Of a DNA stretch of 64,000 bases, positions 12,332-24,689 are shown piece by piece. Made by a program: the position numbers and the translations under genes. This stretch comes from Climacium dendroides (taxonomy: Eukaryota > Streptophyta > Bryopsida > Hypnales > Climaciaceae). Below the pieces are notes generated by a model. The model saw nothing but the letters and a program-made list of their open reading frames with translations. It was not told the origin of the DNA and made no database searches. How positions within the stretch are numbered: the first letter of the stretch is position 1; each line of letters starts with the position of its first letter. The stretch is from NCBI GenBank assembly GCA_950106755.1, contig OX467089.1, positions 26,889,345 to 26,953,344 of the forward strand, written 5' to 3'.

Positions 12332-12421
12332 GCAAGAACTTCACTTTCAATGTAGCTTGCATGTTCTTAATGGGATGCAAGAACTTCACTTTCAATGTAG
12401 CTTGCATGTTCTTAATGGGAT
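12332..12421. repeat. Exact 45-bp tandem duplication
   Basis: The unit beginning GCAAGAACTTCACTTTCAAT occurs identically at 12332 and 12377, and the start of a third unit follows at 12422. The length is divisible by three and keeps frame in an unassigned open frame (12207-12491), but I have no evidence that this is coding. Identity of the copies implies a recent event. Confidence 0.9.
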
Positions 12422-12499
12422 GCAAGAAATTCAAGTCAATGTCTTCATATTTGTTGAAAGACATCCCATCTTTAGGAGGCTTATAGAGTAAATGATAAG

Positions 12500-13736
12500 G
12501 AATATGAAGATTCTGTATGTATATAGTTTTAAAAGAGTTTCATAGAATGCAAAAATTGAAATACATGTTTAAGCTTTAGAGAAATTGGTTTGTGGAATGC
12601 AATGAAGAAAGCATATCCAAATTATGAATAAAAAACAATTTACATTTTTTACATGAAACATGTGCCATGTGATTGAAGTACTGAAATTTTAGCATACCCG
12701 ACCATGTCAAAAGAAAGCATTGTGCTCCCATTCTAGAATGGTTAAAAAAAACCCTTCAATTAGCCTTTTCTTAAAAAATTATAAACAAATGAAGTTTCAA
12801 TTCTAAGTTGCTCTAAAAAACTTCATTCATCAATTCCCAATGATTTCTTGGTCCAAATCAACTTCTACTTTTTGGATTTTAGCATTAGATCATTTCTAAA
12901 TGCCAAGGCTTTATTTTCACAAGGATTGGATGGATAATTGCAATTTTCATCCAAATCTAATCTTTCTTTAATACCAAACCTCATCTTGATCTATTTTCTA
13001 TGATTTTATTCTATTTTGAGTGTAATATAGTTCCAAAATTCTATAAAGATTTCCTAAGTGTTTTTGGATTCAACTTTGTGTTTTTGTTTTCTATTAAAGG
13101 TTTGCTTTGAATATTTACACAAAGACAACTACTCTAAATTTTTAATTTCAACTTTTTATTTAGGGATATTTAGTGATTTCAAGTTGTAGATAATGAAATT
13201 GAATTTCTAAAATATTAGGACACTTTGTATTTGAAATTTCCTATCAAAATTTATGATTGGATGAAGCTTTGTTTCTAAATTGCACTCTAATACTTCATCT
13301 AGCACTTTTACCTTTAGAAATAAACTCTAAATTTTACCTAAATTAAGGCTCTTTTTTTACTTGCTTTGGATGATTCTTAATACTTTTCATCCAAAATTAA
13401 TTTCTTTGACTACCAAACTTCATCCTAATCTATCTTTCTTGATTTTTATATATTTTTAAAGTGTAATATATTTCTCTAAACAAATACAAGCATGTGATCA
13501 AAGAAAGGCCTTCTTATGAATCACAAGTATGTCTTACTATAAATTGCATACATACACTTATCTTACCTCTAAATTATCAATATCTCTAAAATTTCTTATA
13601 ATAACTAATAAAATTGAAAAACATATTATAGAATTTCAAAAGAAATTTAAATTAAAATATAAAATTGTTAGAAACCCATAGCTTCTTTACACCAATGGCC
13701 TAGGCTCATGACAAAAGTGTACAATGTAGCATTGTC
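12500..13736. other. AT-rich DNA, no recognised gene
   Basis: Low-complexity AT-rich sequence without defendable reading frames. Confidence 0.35.
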
Positions 13737-13805
13737 AAGAAGGGCCAGTCCAAGTTCACTTTACACTAGGCCTAACGTAAAGTGAATTTGGATTAGTCCC
13801 TTCTT
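13737..13805. repeat. Short strong stem-loop
   Basis: Arms AAGAAGGGCCAGTCCAAGTT.. and ..TTGGATTAGTCCCTTCTT pair over about 28 bp with few mismatches around a roughly 12-base loop (ACTAGGCCTAAC). It is GC-richer than its surroundings. It could be a tiny foldback element or a microRNA-like hairpin; no target is known to me. Confidence 0.7.
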
Positions 13806-16046
13806 CTCTTCCAATCACCATAATGTAAAGCAACCTTAAAGAGATTTATTACTATTAGATAATCTCAACCACCTATAAAATTAACTTATAGTCCATTTGA
13901 AATTGTAATCAGAAAATTTCAAAAAAGATTCTAAAAAACAAGTCCAAAGCATTTCTCATTCCATAACAAAAAATGGAAATTTTGCCTTCCAAATGCTTCA
14001 GGTGAACAATTTATATGTTTAGACTCCATATACCAAGTAATAGCACTCAATTTTTTGTCATTTTTTGATCCTGCTATATATAGAAATGTAGGGATGCTAT
14101 TATGTGAGCTTAGGATTATGAGTGTATGAGCTTAGAAGTCTAAATACCTATGTTATGGGTGTTTATATTATAAAAAACTTCTATGATTATAGGGTACCTA
14201 TATTATAGGTGTTTATGTTATAAGTGCCTTCAATAGTTAAAGGGCATCTATTTATATTTAGATTGAAGGCTCATATGCTTTCATTTTTATGCTCACATGC
14301 TAGGATTGTTGATTTTGTTTACAATTGATGGTCATTGAAGTGCAAGTTAATTGTGTTGACATTATTTGGAAGCTTGGCATTGTGAGATTGAATTTTGAAA
14401 GAAACATAAAGAAGAAGAAAGTTGGAGGTGACTCATAGACTTGAAGTCTTGATAGATGAGTCCTACCTCCAAGTTAGTCAAGCTAAAAATAGTGAGATTC
14501 CTACATGAATAGCTTGCATTCTTTGTTTCTATAATTTCTCTAAAAATCATTCATTAGACATTTAATGTCTTTCACAACATTCTTGAGTTGAAATTGAACT
14601 TTTGATAATGATCATCCATCCATTAAGTTAGGTTGTTTTGTTTTTTACAGTGAGATCTCTTGGTCACATGCTAGGTAATGTTGGAAAGCTCTTAGCAAAG
14701 AAGGGTGCACGGGCCTTGTTTTGTAATATTTGACCCCTGGTTGAAAAGATATTGAATTTCAAAAATTTTATGGGTCCGGTCAAGAGACACTTATGCTCCC
14801 TTGACGGGGGAACTTTGGGGTGCCGCTGGGGGACATTGGGGAATGTCAGAAAATTGGTGATTGAATTTTCAAATTACTTGTGTGCAACGTTGAATTGGTG
14901 ATCGGATTTGAAAATTGCTTCTTTAAGGATTTGAAAATTAGAATATTACTTTTACTTTACCTATGGCAACGGCATAGGGCATACTGTCTAGTTTCTATTA
15001 CATGAGCATTATCAAGAAGCCCCTTCAAAGCCTTGTTTTGTGGACCTTTATGAAGTTAGTGCATTGATTTTTATTCCCCAAGTCATCTTTTTAGTCTTGG
15101 TATACATCTTAGATTCCTCTTTGTTGTAGTTCCAAAATTCCCAAAACATGTTTGTGGCAATTCAACCTTAACAGTCATAGAAGAATCTACAATATTGATA
15201 GCTTTTCAATAATCTTAGTTGTCTTCCAATGCTTTCTTAGGCTTTAGCTTTGCCTAGTTCAACGTATGATCTTTCAATTGCTTTGTATGTCTCATTTTCC
15301 TTCTTTCCAACTTTCTCTACTACTTCCACTTTTTCTACCAAAAGGTCCTTCCATCTCATCTAATTGAAAAAGGTCCATTTCTTCTTCAACAATATAATAA
15401 TCCTTGGTATTCACCAAAGATTTTATGGAAGTTCTTCAAAAGACATTACATGGTTGATTCTACCTTCTTGTAGAATATGTAAAAAGCATTCAGTGTTCAT
15501 ATACACCTTGCATTTCCATGATCCAACAAGCAAAATTCCAAGACAAATAAAAAAAATTCACCAATAATTCAAAAATGGTTCATTCCACTCTTCATATGTT
15601 GGCTTCTTACATTGGAACCTTTGAAGATACAAGGAAAATAATAATTATAAAAACCACAATTTTATGACCCAAATAGAGAATTTCCCTACCTTCAAGTGCC
15701 AATCCCTTCAAAAATTACAAAATAAACCATTTTAGGCCACAACACTCAATAAATCATAGAAAATGCATTGAACTTGCCCAAACCCACGAATCAGATCCTT
15801 GATTCAAAACTAAAAAGCCCACCCAAAAATTCAATTTGCATCTATAAACAAGTCAAAAACCAAACCACAACACTTGACCAAAACTTCCAAACTAAGCCCA
15901 TGATTTAAACAGTTAAAGAATTGAAGGGTTTAAAGACCATGGATCATAAATTGATATATGTACAATACACGAAAGCACATGGAGGTACATTCCATACCAA
16001 TGAAGGCATTGAAATCTGACATGAATCCCAAAGCTTGTCAATTGCA
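13806..16046. other. AT-rich intergenic DNA downstream of bHLH gene A
   Basis: It contains a locally repetitive patch at 14090-14290 (variants of CTATATTATAGGTGTTTATGTT) and a GC-richer patch at 14700-14850. No gene was recognised. Confidence 0.35.
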
Positions 16047-16105
16047 TTAACCCTTTCACGGCCAACAACCATAGATAATTAGTAGCTTGGGCGTGAAAGA
16101 GTTAA
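16047..16105. mobile_element. Tiny TTAA-ended hairpin beside the 3' end of bHLH gene A
   Basis: TTAACCCTTTCACGGCC at the left and GGGCGTGAAAGAGTTAA at the right form a 59-bp inverted repeat with TTAA at both extremes. It lies 64 bp beyond the stop codon of gene A, so it may be inside the 3' untranslated region. Confidence 0.5.
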
Positions 16106-16168
16106 TCTCAATTTCCATTATGACTTAACTACAAGAGTTGAAAAAATGAACAAAACGTTTAACTCAAG

Positions 16169-19100
16169 TCAAGATTGTACTACAAGCCCATGTTGAGCAA
16201 CAACATCCAATAGCTTACTCCTCACATCTTCGGCTTCCCTCATATCCAAGTTTCTCATCTGCAAAAGACACATACCCACCTTGAATTTAAAAACGTGGAT
16301 CATTTCCAAAAAAAATGGCTTCATACGGAACCTAAATTTGACATCACAATCTAAATTTCAAGATTGAAAGATGTCGTCCTATATTTTAGCTTTGAACATG
16401 GAGCTAGGTCAGTGTGATAAATCCTTGGCTATACAAGGATTTGAAACTCATTTGGTAGCCTCAACAATTGAGACAACAAGGATTAGAACCCATAATGCTA
16501 GGTAAGCCCTCCTTAATTTACAACCTAATAAAGAATCCAATTTAAACAATAGGGACTTGCTAAGATTGAAGCACATAAATTTACAAAACATGACCTTCAA
16601 GACCGTGCCATTGGATTTTGCAAATTGAATAAAAAAGAATAAATTTTGGAAGGATAAGAATTTGGTTGTCAATTAATGACAATCAAGACCATAGTTACAA
16701 AAGTACTTGCAAATTAGCTCCTAACTTGCCACTAGGTAGTTTCATATGTACTAATGGACAAATTTTTTCTTATAACTTGTTACTACTACCTAGCCTATTC
16801 AACATGAATGGACATAACAACAGTACATTTGTAGATTTAACCCTTAAACGCCTCGATCCTTTTCCAAAGTTTGCCACATTTTTGCTTATATTTTTGTACA
16901 GAAATATCATTTCATACAAATTTTTTGAAATGGGTCCTTAAGAAAGGTTGTCTTTTCAACATTCCAGTATTACATTGGATGAATGAGAAGTTTGTTGGAC
17001 TGAACAGTGCCTGCATCAGTCCATAATATGGCCATAGGAGCACTTCAGGGTTAAACTTTGAGGTTGCACACAATTGTAGGAAGGAATTGTAAGCCGTTCG
17101 GGTACCTCAACGATGAAAGTGTTGAGTATGCTTTCTTGAAAGGATGTGTGGTAAGCGTTGAGGACGTCCATGTCCATCGATTCCAAGGCTTTCGTTAACT
17201 GCACAAGCACTCCGGGTCCTTTTCGGCAGGAGATTTGAAGCTGAAACGTTCGGTCTTCCAGTTTGGAGACTTCCGTCTGCGGCAAGACTTCCACGTCAGT
17301 ATTAAGAAATAAAAACCGGTCATAACTATGCTTTGTGAAACGACCTGGTCGGAGGTTGAGGACACAAACAATTAGAGACTGGATCCGGCCTCAAATTAAT
17401 ACCCTCGTTATGTCAACAACACAATAGGGGGGAGTTGATAATTCATACACTTGGTTGGGCTTATTGGCAAGCATTGCATCGCTATAGTTATTGATGGCTT
17501 TGAATCGAAAGAGGGTTCAATTTTAGTGATCCACACTCTCTTGCTTTAAATTGAGTAAGAAACTTATATAAAGGGATAGAATTTTGATCTAGAACGGAGT
17601 TGAAACTTGTAGACAATTACAACACATTAGAGTTAATTGTAAAGTTCATCTTGTGTTTATAAACTAGTGCCAGAGGAAGGTTTAACTAAGAATAGTACAA
17701 AAGAAACATCACATCAAACTCCTTTGGACTTCAGTTCTAGAGCTCCAAGGAGTTTCCGTCCCATGTTTTTCCCAAACTCCAACTAGTGATCCCACATTGT
17801 ACACACTTTAAGATTGACTCTATTGTTCTTTTATGATCATGTGATGAAGCAATATGCAAGTAAAATTGGACAAAATCTGATTTAATGAGGATCAATTATA
17901 TGAGACTCACTAAAAGATGTAGGAATCTTCTTGTGTCCTAATATATGGAAGGTCTCTATATCTTTAAATGACAAGCCAAATCCATAATTCCAAGGCTTAC
18001 TTGACATATTCCACTTGATTCTATACAAGATACTTTCCTAAAAACTATAAGAGATGCAAATTTAATTAATTAATTAATTAAATCTTATCAAACTTTTTAG
18101 ACATGACCATATTTATTTGGTTATGAATGGGTTCCAAAATGGTATTCAAGAAGTGACTACTTTGTATGCACATAATTCTTTGTAAAAATTTCAATCAACT
18201 TAACCTAATGCAACATTTTCATACTATTAATATATCTTTCTTAGTGAGCATCAAATCCATTTAAATTCATCTAGATTATACTTAAAAACTCCTACAACCT
18301 TCACCTTTGGAAATAAAAGACTAATTCACTATGCCTCCAAACTTTACCAAACCACTTGCATTTTGCTTCATAAGCATTTGCCAACATGCAAGAGTTCTTC
18401 ACCATTTTCTCATGTTTTCTCTTGATGCCACAAAACTAATAGAGTTGGATTTAAATATAGCTACATTAGTATACCATAACTTGTCAAAACTAGCGTATAA
18501 CAAAGAATACGCTAAGTGCTAAAAGTTCATCGTTTTCTTGTGCTCACTCAAGGTGCGACAAAGCTGAAAGATTTGGTTTTAAGCATAGTTCCCTTACTGT
18601 GACCTCTACAATGTCATTTCAAAACCTCTTGCAGGGTTGTCACACAAGTGTCTTTTGTGTTTCCCTTCCTTGGCATCCTGAGCACTAGGGTTCCCGGTAC
18701 ACTCACCTTGAGAATCAGTTTCTGATCCACCCCCGCAGACAAACTTTGCGCATCCCCTAACGAGACCGCATCGTCCGTCGTCGAAGCACGCGCGGCGACA
18801 TTCTCCGAGGCGGGCACCGCGTCCCCGCAAGCTCCCTCTCCACCTTCACCAACCATTGCAGCGGAAGCAGCAGCTCCATGCTGCTGGTCTTCCGACTCCG
18901 AGAACCTCGACGCACCGGACTCTTCCTTCACAGCCAAATGCGTAGGACTCGTAGGACACTCGCTCTCCATTTCCGCAATCTCCAACTCAATGTCCTCGAT
19001 CTGCTGCTGGAGCTCTTTCACGTGCTCGATCGCGTCCCCCACGATGGAGGCTTTGTCCATCTGCACAGGGAGGAGGCACGGTGGCATGGTTGAATACGTG

Positions 19101-21525
19101 CAGTGTGTATCGACAAGCACTCGCAGTTGGAAGGAACACATCCTGGGGATAATAGTGAACTACGAATCTCTTTAGGACTCTCTGAAACAGAGGGTTGAAA
19201 TTAATTAAACGTCAATTTCATGAAATTGGCGATATTCCACAAACCAAAAATTGTGACATATAATAATTTCACAAAGGTCTAATTTTAAGTTACAAAATAG
19301 GACAGGTATGACCTGAACAATGTCAAAGTAAGGGAATATGATCACCAATTTAGCAAAACTAACATTATTATTTTATGGTGATTTGATTATCCTACAATTA
19401 ATGGACTTTGAAATAGTTAGAGTGCCATATGTGAAGGTCAGATTTGACATAAATTAAATCAACTTCGTAAAAGAGTGCCACGTGTCATCTTGTAATTGGT
19501 ATGAGGTGACATGGACTCTAGAGAATCTAACATGGAAATTCAAGGTGCTGAATCAAACCTTCACATACAATATTGTAGGAGATAGGTAGTGGTAAGATAC
19601 ACTATTTGTAAGGGCACAATACACCTAGTGAGCCCAGACATATTCTATGTTATGTAGTTAGGTTGTATATTAAGAAGCTCAGTGAGTGTGGGTGAAGGTA
19701 TATAGTTAAGTTCAACATATGACTCAATATCTCTCAACTGTGGGTTGGGTGGCAAGGTACACTCTCACATCAATACTTTTTGTTTAAACTGGACTCATAT
19801 GCAGATTCAATTCATGATAATTCACTATAGCAAATATAGAAAATGACGGCCCAGTGTCACTTGGGACAGTTCACACAAACTATTGAAAATTCGTTGCTTC
19901 CTCAACAGTCTAGTAAGCAAGCGAGACGATAATTGCTGATTCTCCCTCCTAAGGTCGAAGGGAACCTCGAAAGACTAAACCGTAACAAACTAACAGGCAA
20001 ACTCTTAATCCTGAATAAGTTTCTTAAGCAAGTGACTCCTGCTTACGTTTCAACTCCGCAGGCAATCTATGGATCTCATTACGTTTCAACCTCGCTCTAA
20101 AACATGGAGTAAGTTGGGGTGAGCTGAAACAACCTCTCTCTAAAAGCACCCTCTATAACACATTGGAGTTTTCAATATATCATTGATGGATATTTCAGGA
20201 AGGAGACCCTTTATGATTCCAACTTTAAAAATTCATAAGTTCTAATTCAGTAAGAGTCCAAAAAATCTGAATCAAAGAGGATGAAATGTGGCTTCTAGCC
20301 TTCTACCTGTCTTTTCTAGAAAAAAAATGGCTGAGAAATAGATATAATGACGCTTGTAGAAACATGGTCAACATAATCTCAGCTTTAAGACCCACATTGA
20401 GCCAAATTCGACCCAGTGTGGGTCTTAAAAGTTGAGTCTACACTGACCATGTTTTACTAATGTGAAGCGCGCAAGGTCTCTGAATTTCAGATAAGAGCTT
20501 AGAAGGACACTTAATGGACAGTCACCATATTACCCGGGAAATGCTCTCCCAGGCGACCAGTGTTACGATACGAAGACTTCAATGTCGTACGAATGCAGTA
20601 AACATCACGCCACTTATGCATATATTCAAAGCATGAAGTTCTAAATCATCACAAAAGCCGTGCTTCCAGCGCTTCAAACGTAATCAGTGCAGAGCAAAGC
20701 AGATCTTACCTTACTAATTTTGGGCACCAATGCTCTCAGAGAGTAGAGTCCATCGTTCAATTTCTTCCGCCTCTTCCGCTCCGAAACTAAATTCTTCGAC
20801 ACTGTAAAATTCTTGTTACTGTTATTCCGTGACTGCGACCTCCCTCTCCCACTTCTTACCGACTCCACGTCCACCACATCCTCGCTCGACATCGACCCCG
20901 TCCGCTTCAGCTCATCCACATCCGGAGACCTGGCCTGCCTGAGCTCCAACTCAGGCGCATGATCCTCAGATATCGCATGATCCGAAGGCGATGCCGAAGC
21001 ATTTCCATCATGCCTGAAACCAGCTGCATGCCTTCCGTGCAAATTACTATCTGGATGAACCTTATCATGCACGTCTACCCACTGTCGACTTGACTCCGCT
21101 TGGGAAATCTCCTGAAACAACCGTGACATTATAAACTGTTTGCTCCGAGCATCAGTGCTTTTGGGAGGAGCCACAGGAATCGAGGGGGATAGCTTGGGAG
21201 CCAGGTCCTGGTCTCGTCTCAACCAGAGCTGGGAAGGCTCAAGAGCACTACTGTCCGAGGTCCATTTTCGCTTCGTCTCCACGCTCGGGATTTCATGAAA
21301 ATTCGGTCTCCCAGGCTCCAGAATTCCAAGTTCTTGACGTCTGGACATGAGACTAGGATTCGTAGTTGTATTGTAATTACCCAAGGCTGGATGGCACATA
21401 ATTGCATCTTGCATCTTCATTGAAGTAGTACACGTGCTGTGGAGTGGCTGAAGCATCTGCTGTGAAGAGGAGGATGTTGATGGGGGCTCAGTCGTACCTA
21501 CCGGCATTGGGCCACCACGATACAT
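16169..21525 (-). CDS. bHLH transcription factor gene A (AMS/DYT1-like class), four exons
   Basis: Exons: 21525-20710, 19060-18707, 17276-17106, 16258-16169 (476 residues). Residues 243-272 carry SKNLVSERKRRKKLND and helix 1. Residues 273-306 are helix 2 (MDKASIVGDAIEHVKELQQ) running into a probable coiled coil. The basic region has Asn5-Glu9-Arg10-Arg12-Arg13, as in E-box binders of the AMS/DYT1-like class. Exons 3 and 4 form an ACT-like domain (RTFQLQISC, GVLVQLTKALESMDMDV, then EAEDVRSKLLDVVAQHG). Splice signals are AAG/GTAAGA, GTGCAG, AAG/GTGAGT, CCGCAG (preceded by TACTGAC), GAG/GTACCC and TTGCAG; all introns are phase 0. The first 240 residues are low-complexity. The start is the first in-frame ATG. 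The frame stays open upstream to a possible acceptor TTTCAG near 21590, so an earlier coding exon is possible. Predicted nuclear regulator; target unknown. Confidence 0.88.
19211..19366. mobile_element. Foldback element of the AATTTCATTAAAATGGCG family, in intron 1 of gene A
   Basis: The left arm GTCAATTTCATGAAATTGGC and right arm GGAATATGATCACCAATTTA are imperfect inverses. The inner motif CCAAAAATTGTGACAT, then CACAAAGGTCTAA, is shared with copies at 49336, 49899, 61590 and 62651. It lies in the first intron of gene A. Confidence 0.65.
20357..20459. repeat. Inverted repeat in intron 1 of gene A
   Basis: TAGAAACATGGTCAAC...TTTAAGACCCACA pairs with TGTGGGTCTTAAAAG...CTGACCATGTTTTACTA, giving a roughly 100-bp foldback. 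It is probably a miniature DNA element; no target duplication was identified. Confidence 0.7.
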
Positions 21526-21579
21526 GTCAATGGTGCCAGCAGCTGAGGAAGACCTCTCGTCTCTACCCCATCGGTCCAA

Positions 21580-22435
21580 ATTTTCTGAAAGGATTCAGGT
21601 GTGTGGGGACTGGTATTCCTCCCTACGTCAAGAGAAAGACCTGGGTCCAGAATAGGGTTAGGCAACGAGATGCAAATTAAAACAGATTCTTACATTGATA
21701 CATTGACTATTCATAACGAGAAAGGTTCGAAATCCTGGCGTAGCTCTCTGAAGCCACGCCGGGAACAATGCTGCCATTCTTGCAATAAGAGATGCAACCA
21801 TGTACCCTAACATCATCAACAACACGGGAAAAGAAAGAAATATCTGCCGAAACCACCAAGAACGTAGCATTGACCTAAGTAAGGCGTGGTTACAGACACA
21901 CTAAAACCTCTGTCATTATACCACCAGCTTTTTCACCATGACATAGTTCGAATGTGTGACAAGTGTTCTACAGTGTGGCGAGTGTGCAAAATGTTCTAGA
22001 ATGTCATTTAGAGACGGTCATAATAACGAGGATTGAGTGATTCTGATAATGAGGCTATCGTCAGTTGATGATTTTTTCATGCTGATCGCCAGACATATCC
22101 ACGGACGAAAAATATAATCGATGAATTCGAGGTCAACAATCAACAACGTTCACTTCAACGCCACTGCATTTCTCGCTCTGATCCAGCACTGACCAATCGA
22201 ATCATAAAATTATGAAAATTACAAGGAAAATGTGAACACGACAAGTAATAAACCAGACTCCACGATTGGCTAGGGTAAAAATAAGAAACGCCAGTCTTCC
22301 CTCAACCCTAAATTGCAGTTCAGGCCCTGTGAATTTTCACCGTGAGCTCAATTCGACCTAACTAGACCTACCGTTATAATATCTCGCCAACCGCTACCCA
22401 CATTCATGAGAGAGGCTCTAACTTCAAGGGCTTCA
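21580..22435. other. Upstream region of bHLH gene A
   Basis: This is the expected promoter and leader of the minus-strand gene. A possible acceptor (TTTCAG on the minus strand) near 21590 and a possible donor (GTAAGA) near 21695 would define a short leader intron. The reading phase does not connect to the ORF upstream, so I do not extend the CDS. Confidence 0.35.
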
Positions 22436-22600
22436 GTGAAGACAATCATGGTCATACTAGCCAAAATGGCGCGTTTCTAGGACAATATGGGTATACTAGT
22501 TACAATGGCGTGAGTCAACCCAAAAATGGTCATACGGAGTATTCGTTAAAATGGCGTGTTTCAGAGTACCAAATTGTGACGTTCTAGTGTCCAGATCCCT
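22436..22600. repeat. Cluster of CAAAATGGCG-like repeats
   Basis: CCAAAATGGCGCGTTTC, TACAATGGCGTGAG and TTAAAATGGCGTGTTTC occur within 110 bp, alternating with CATACTAG / TATACTAG / CATACGGAG. They resemble the end motif of the foldback family seen elsewhere and may be nested, decayed copies. Confidence 0.45.
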
Positions 22601-23400
22601 GAAAATTAGGACCAGCAAAGACCTAACGTTTCAGTTCGGCGACTGACACCGCACCAATTCCACTGAAATCTGCCATTTCAAAGACGATGAGGCTCAACAA
22701 AATGGCAGCATTTTGCACCAGTTCCTAGCTGTGGTCAACACTAACTCCGCAGAAGTCACGATCAGCAACGGAATCCCCTCCTCTAGCTCGCAACTCCAAA
22801 CAATGCAGTATATTCCCAAAACAAATTCTACGCCCACCCTAACATCCCTCGGTCGCGCAAAATCCCCACACATTCGATCATCCATCCGATCACCAGAATC
22901 CTTCGATTCTCAAATTACGACAGCTTTCCAGAGACTCTCAAATCAAGAAGCCCGCATGCCTATTTTCAATTTCGACCACGAACTCTGGCAGCGCAACACT
23001 CTACTACAGCAGGAAGTAAAAACCAAACCTCCGTATCTTCAAACGAATGCTACGAAACGAAAACCGCAACAGCAACGCACCTCCAACGAAAACCGCTTAC
23101 AAATCATGTCCCCACTGGCCGTCCTTCCGTGAAGATCCCAAACTGCACTAGAAGATGGGAAGCGTATCAGGAAATGCTCTTGAAGCCAATCAGGAAATGC
23201 CGCAATCTAGAGAACTATGCCCGCGCGCGCTCAGCAAGCGCGCAGCAAGTTGTTGATGCCGGAATGAAGGCGGAGGAAGCAAGGTCCCGAGGCTCACCGA
23301 AAAGTAAAAGACGGAAACTTGACGAAAAAGGCGGGTGGCTCCCTTAACTTTTTCACCGTCTCCCGCTCCGGAGACGGTAGTAGACGACAAACGCTGCAGC
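22600..23400. other. GC-moderate region with unassigned open frames
   Basis: The plus strand is open at 22713-23132 (first ATG at about 22803) and again at 23129-23347 in another frame, without an ATG start. The second frame ends with a basic KSKRRK stretch. Neither resembles a known protein. It may be leader or promoter of gene A or a lineage-specific gene. Confidence 0.25.
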
Positions 23401-24245
23401 CGAAAGGAGCGGCCATTAAAATATTCCCTTCATGAAGACTCGTGATGTGAGCATCACGTATGAGAGATCGGGGCCGTTCGTGTGGAATGGATGGGCGGTC
23501 AGATGGGAGGTCTACGCCTAGGTCGGTGAGTCTAGGGAACGTGAACCTCTCTGGGAACGTGAGGTAGGGTACGCCAGGCTCGACCCTAGCACTGTACTGC
23601 ACTAGGGGGAATGTGGCTTGGAGGGAGGGCAAGGAGGGACAGATGACTAGACTTGATCCTCTCTGGGTCCAGTCAGTGGTGCCAGCCTTCCTCTCCGGCT
23701 GACCGGCTTGCCAAGACCTCCGGGGAGCATGGAATCCTGCCTCCATCGCATGGTGGCAAACTAGACTCCCTCTCCGGCTTCCGAAGACCTCCGGGACTCC
23801 GGGTAGCATGGAATCCTTCCTTCCTTGCATGGTGGTCAGCTACACTAGACTTCCTCTCCGGCTTCCGAAGACCTCCGGTTTGCATGGCATCGAATCTTCC
23901 TTCCTCCCTGGCCAGGCGTGGTTGACAACTCTGCCCTGGAGGATGCTTAAGTTTAGAATGTGCCACCCCAGCCACGCGCACAGTTCCGAAGGGCAACAGC
24001 GTCCCAACCGGAATGAGGACGTACGGGGACCCTCCTATCGATCTGTCACGAACGGCAGGGCCGAGTGGCCGACCCGCCGATCGGAAGGAGTGAAGGACGG
24101 ACGCGAATTCCACTGCTGCTGCAGAAATCGATGCGAACGTGCCGGCGGCCCCAGCTTTTTCAACCCTGGAAGGACGGGCAAAGGACCACTGGTTTCCGTG
24201 GAGCCTCACTGTCCAGCACTCGGGTGGCTGCCATTTTGCAACTGA
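23400..24245. other. GC-rich block without recognised gene
   Basis: It is open on both strands (for example minus 24209-23673, no ATG start), which is a composition effect. No domain is recognised. It contains the tandem repeat at 23690-23905. Confidence 0.3.
23690..23905. repeat. About 80-bp GC-rich tandem repeat, three units
   Basis: Units begin with CCTCTCCGGCT at 23690, 23769 and 23853 and share GAAGACCTCCGG and a GCATGGAATC-like segment. Spacing is 79 and 84 bp, with moderate divergence. Confidence 0.85.
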
Positions 24246-24248
24246 TCA

Positions 24249-24557
24249 GAGCATGCCCACCCGCCCTGCAAAATTGTGGCTGGCAAAATGCTAGGCCTTC
24301 CGTTCTGTAGGCGGGAGGCCCACCAGGGAGGTTGTGTGTGGTCAAATTATTTTTGTAGTGGCTGTTTTTAGTTTTGACAATATTAAAAGTTTTTATGATT
24401 GGGTGAGAGGTTTGGGGAGGGGGGACCACTTCTTGTCCTTTGTTGTTTTGCAAGCTGGTGGGTGGCTTGCAAAATGGCCCCAATATGCAAGCCCCTTGGG
24501 CTTGCAAGCCCTCCTTCTTAAGAAATCATCCACTTTGCAAGACGGGTGGTGATGCTC
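24249..24557. mobile_element. Foldback miniature element with GAGCATNNCCACCCG ends
   Basis: The left end GAGCATGCCCACCCGCCCTG is the near-inverse of the right end ..ACGGGTGGTGATGCTC. Inner segments also pair (GCAAGCCACCCACC-type arms). The total is 309 bp without coding capacity. The flanks TCA and TAA differ by one base, so a 3-bp target duplication (PIF/Harbinger-like) is possible but unproven. Confidence 0.75.
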
Positions 24558-24689
24558 TAACAGGCCAGTTTGTATAAAGTTTTTGTTCTATACAGATGCA
24601 TATTTGATATGTAAATGTTTAATTTCTTGTTCTAAGATGATTGTATGTATAATTTCTTGATATGAGATGTTTATTTGGTACATGTTTAA

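Noticed and set aside
14951..14980. CCTATG / CATAGG inverted repeat
   Set aside because: A six-base stem is expected by chance in a window of this size.
17277..17330. Earlier acceptor choices for exon 3 of gene A (after CACAAAG, or directly before GTGGAAGTC)
   Set aside because: The CCGCAG site after a TACTGAC branch-point-like motif keeps phase 0 and aligns residue for residue with exon 3 of gene B. The alternatives add unaligned residues or lack AG.
18878..19175. Plus-strand open frames over exon 2 of gene A
   Set aside because: Antisense shadows of a GC-rich coding exon. The minus strand carries helix 2 of the bHLH and splice sites.
23673..24209. 178-codon minus-strand frame in the GC-rich block
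   Set aside because: It has no ATG start, is overlapped by open frames on the other strand and is largely tandem repeat; composition explains it.
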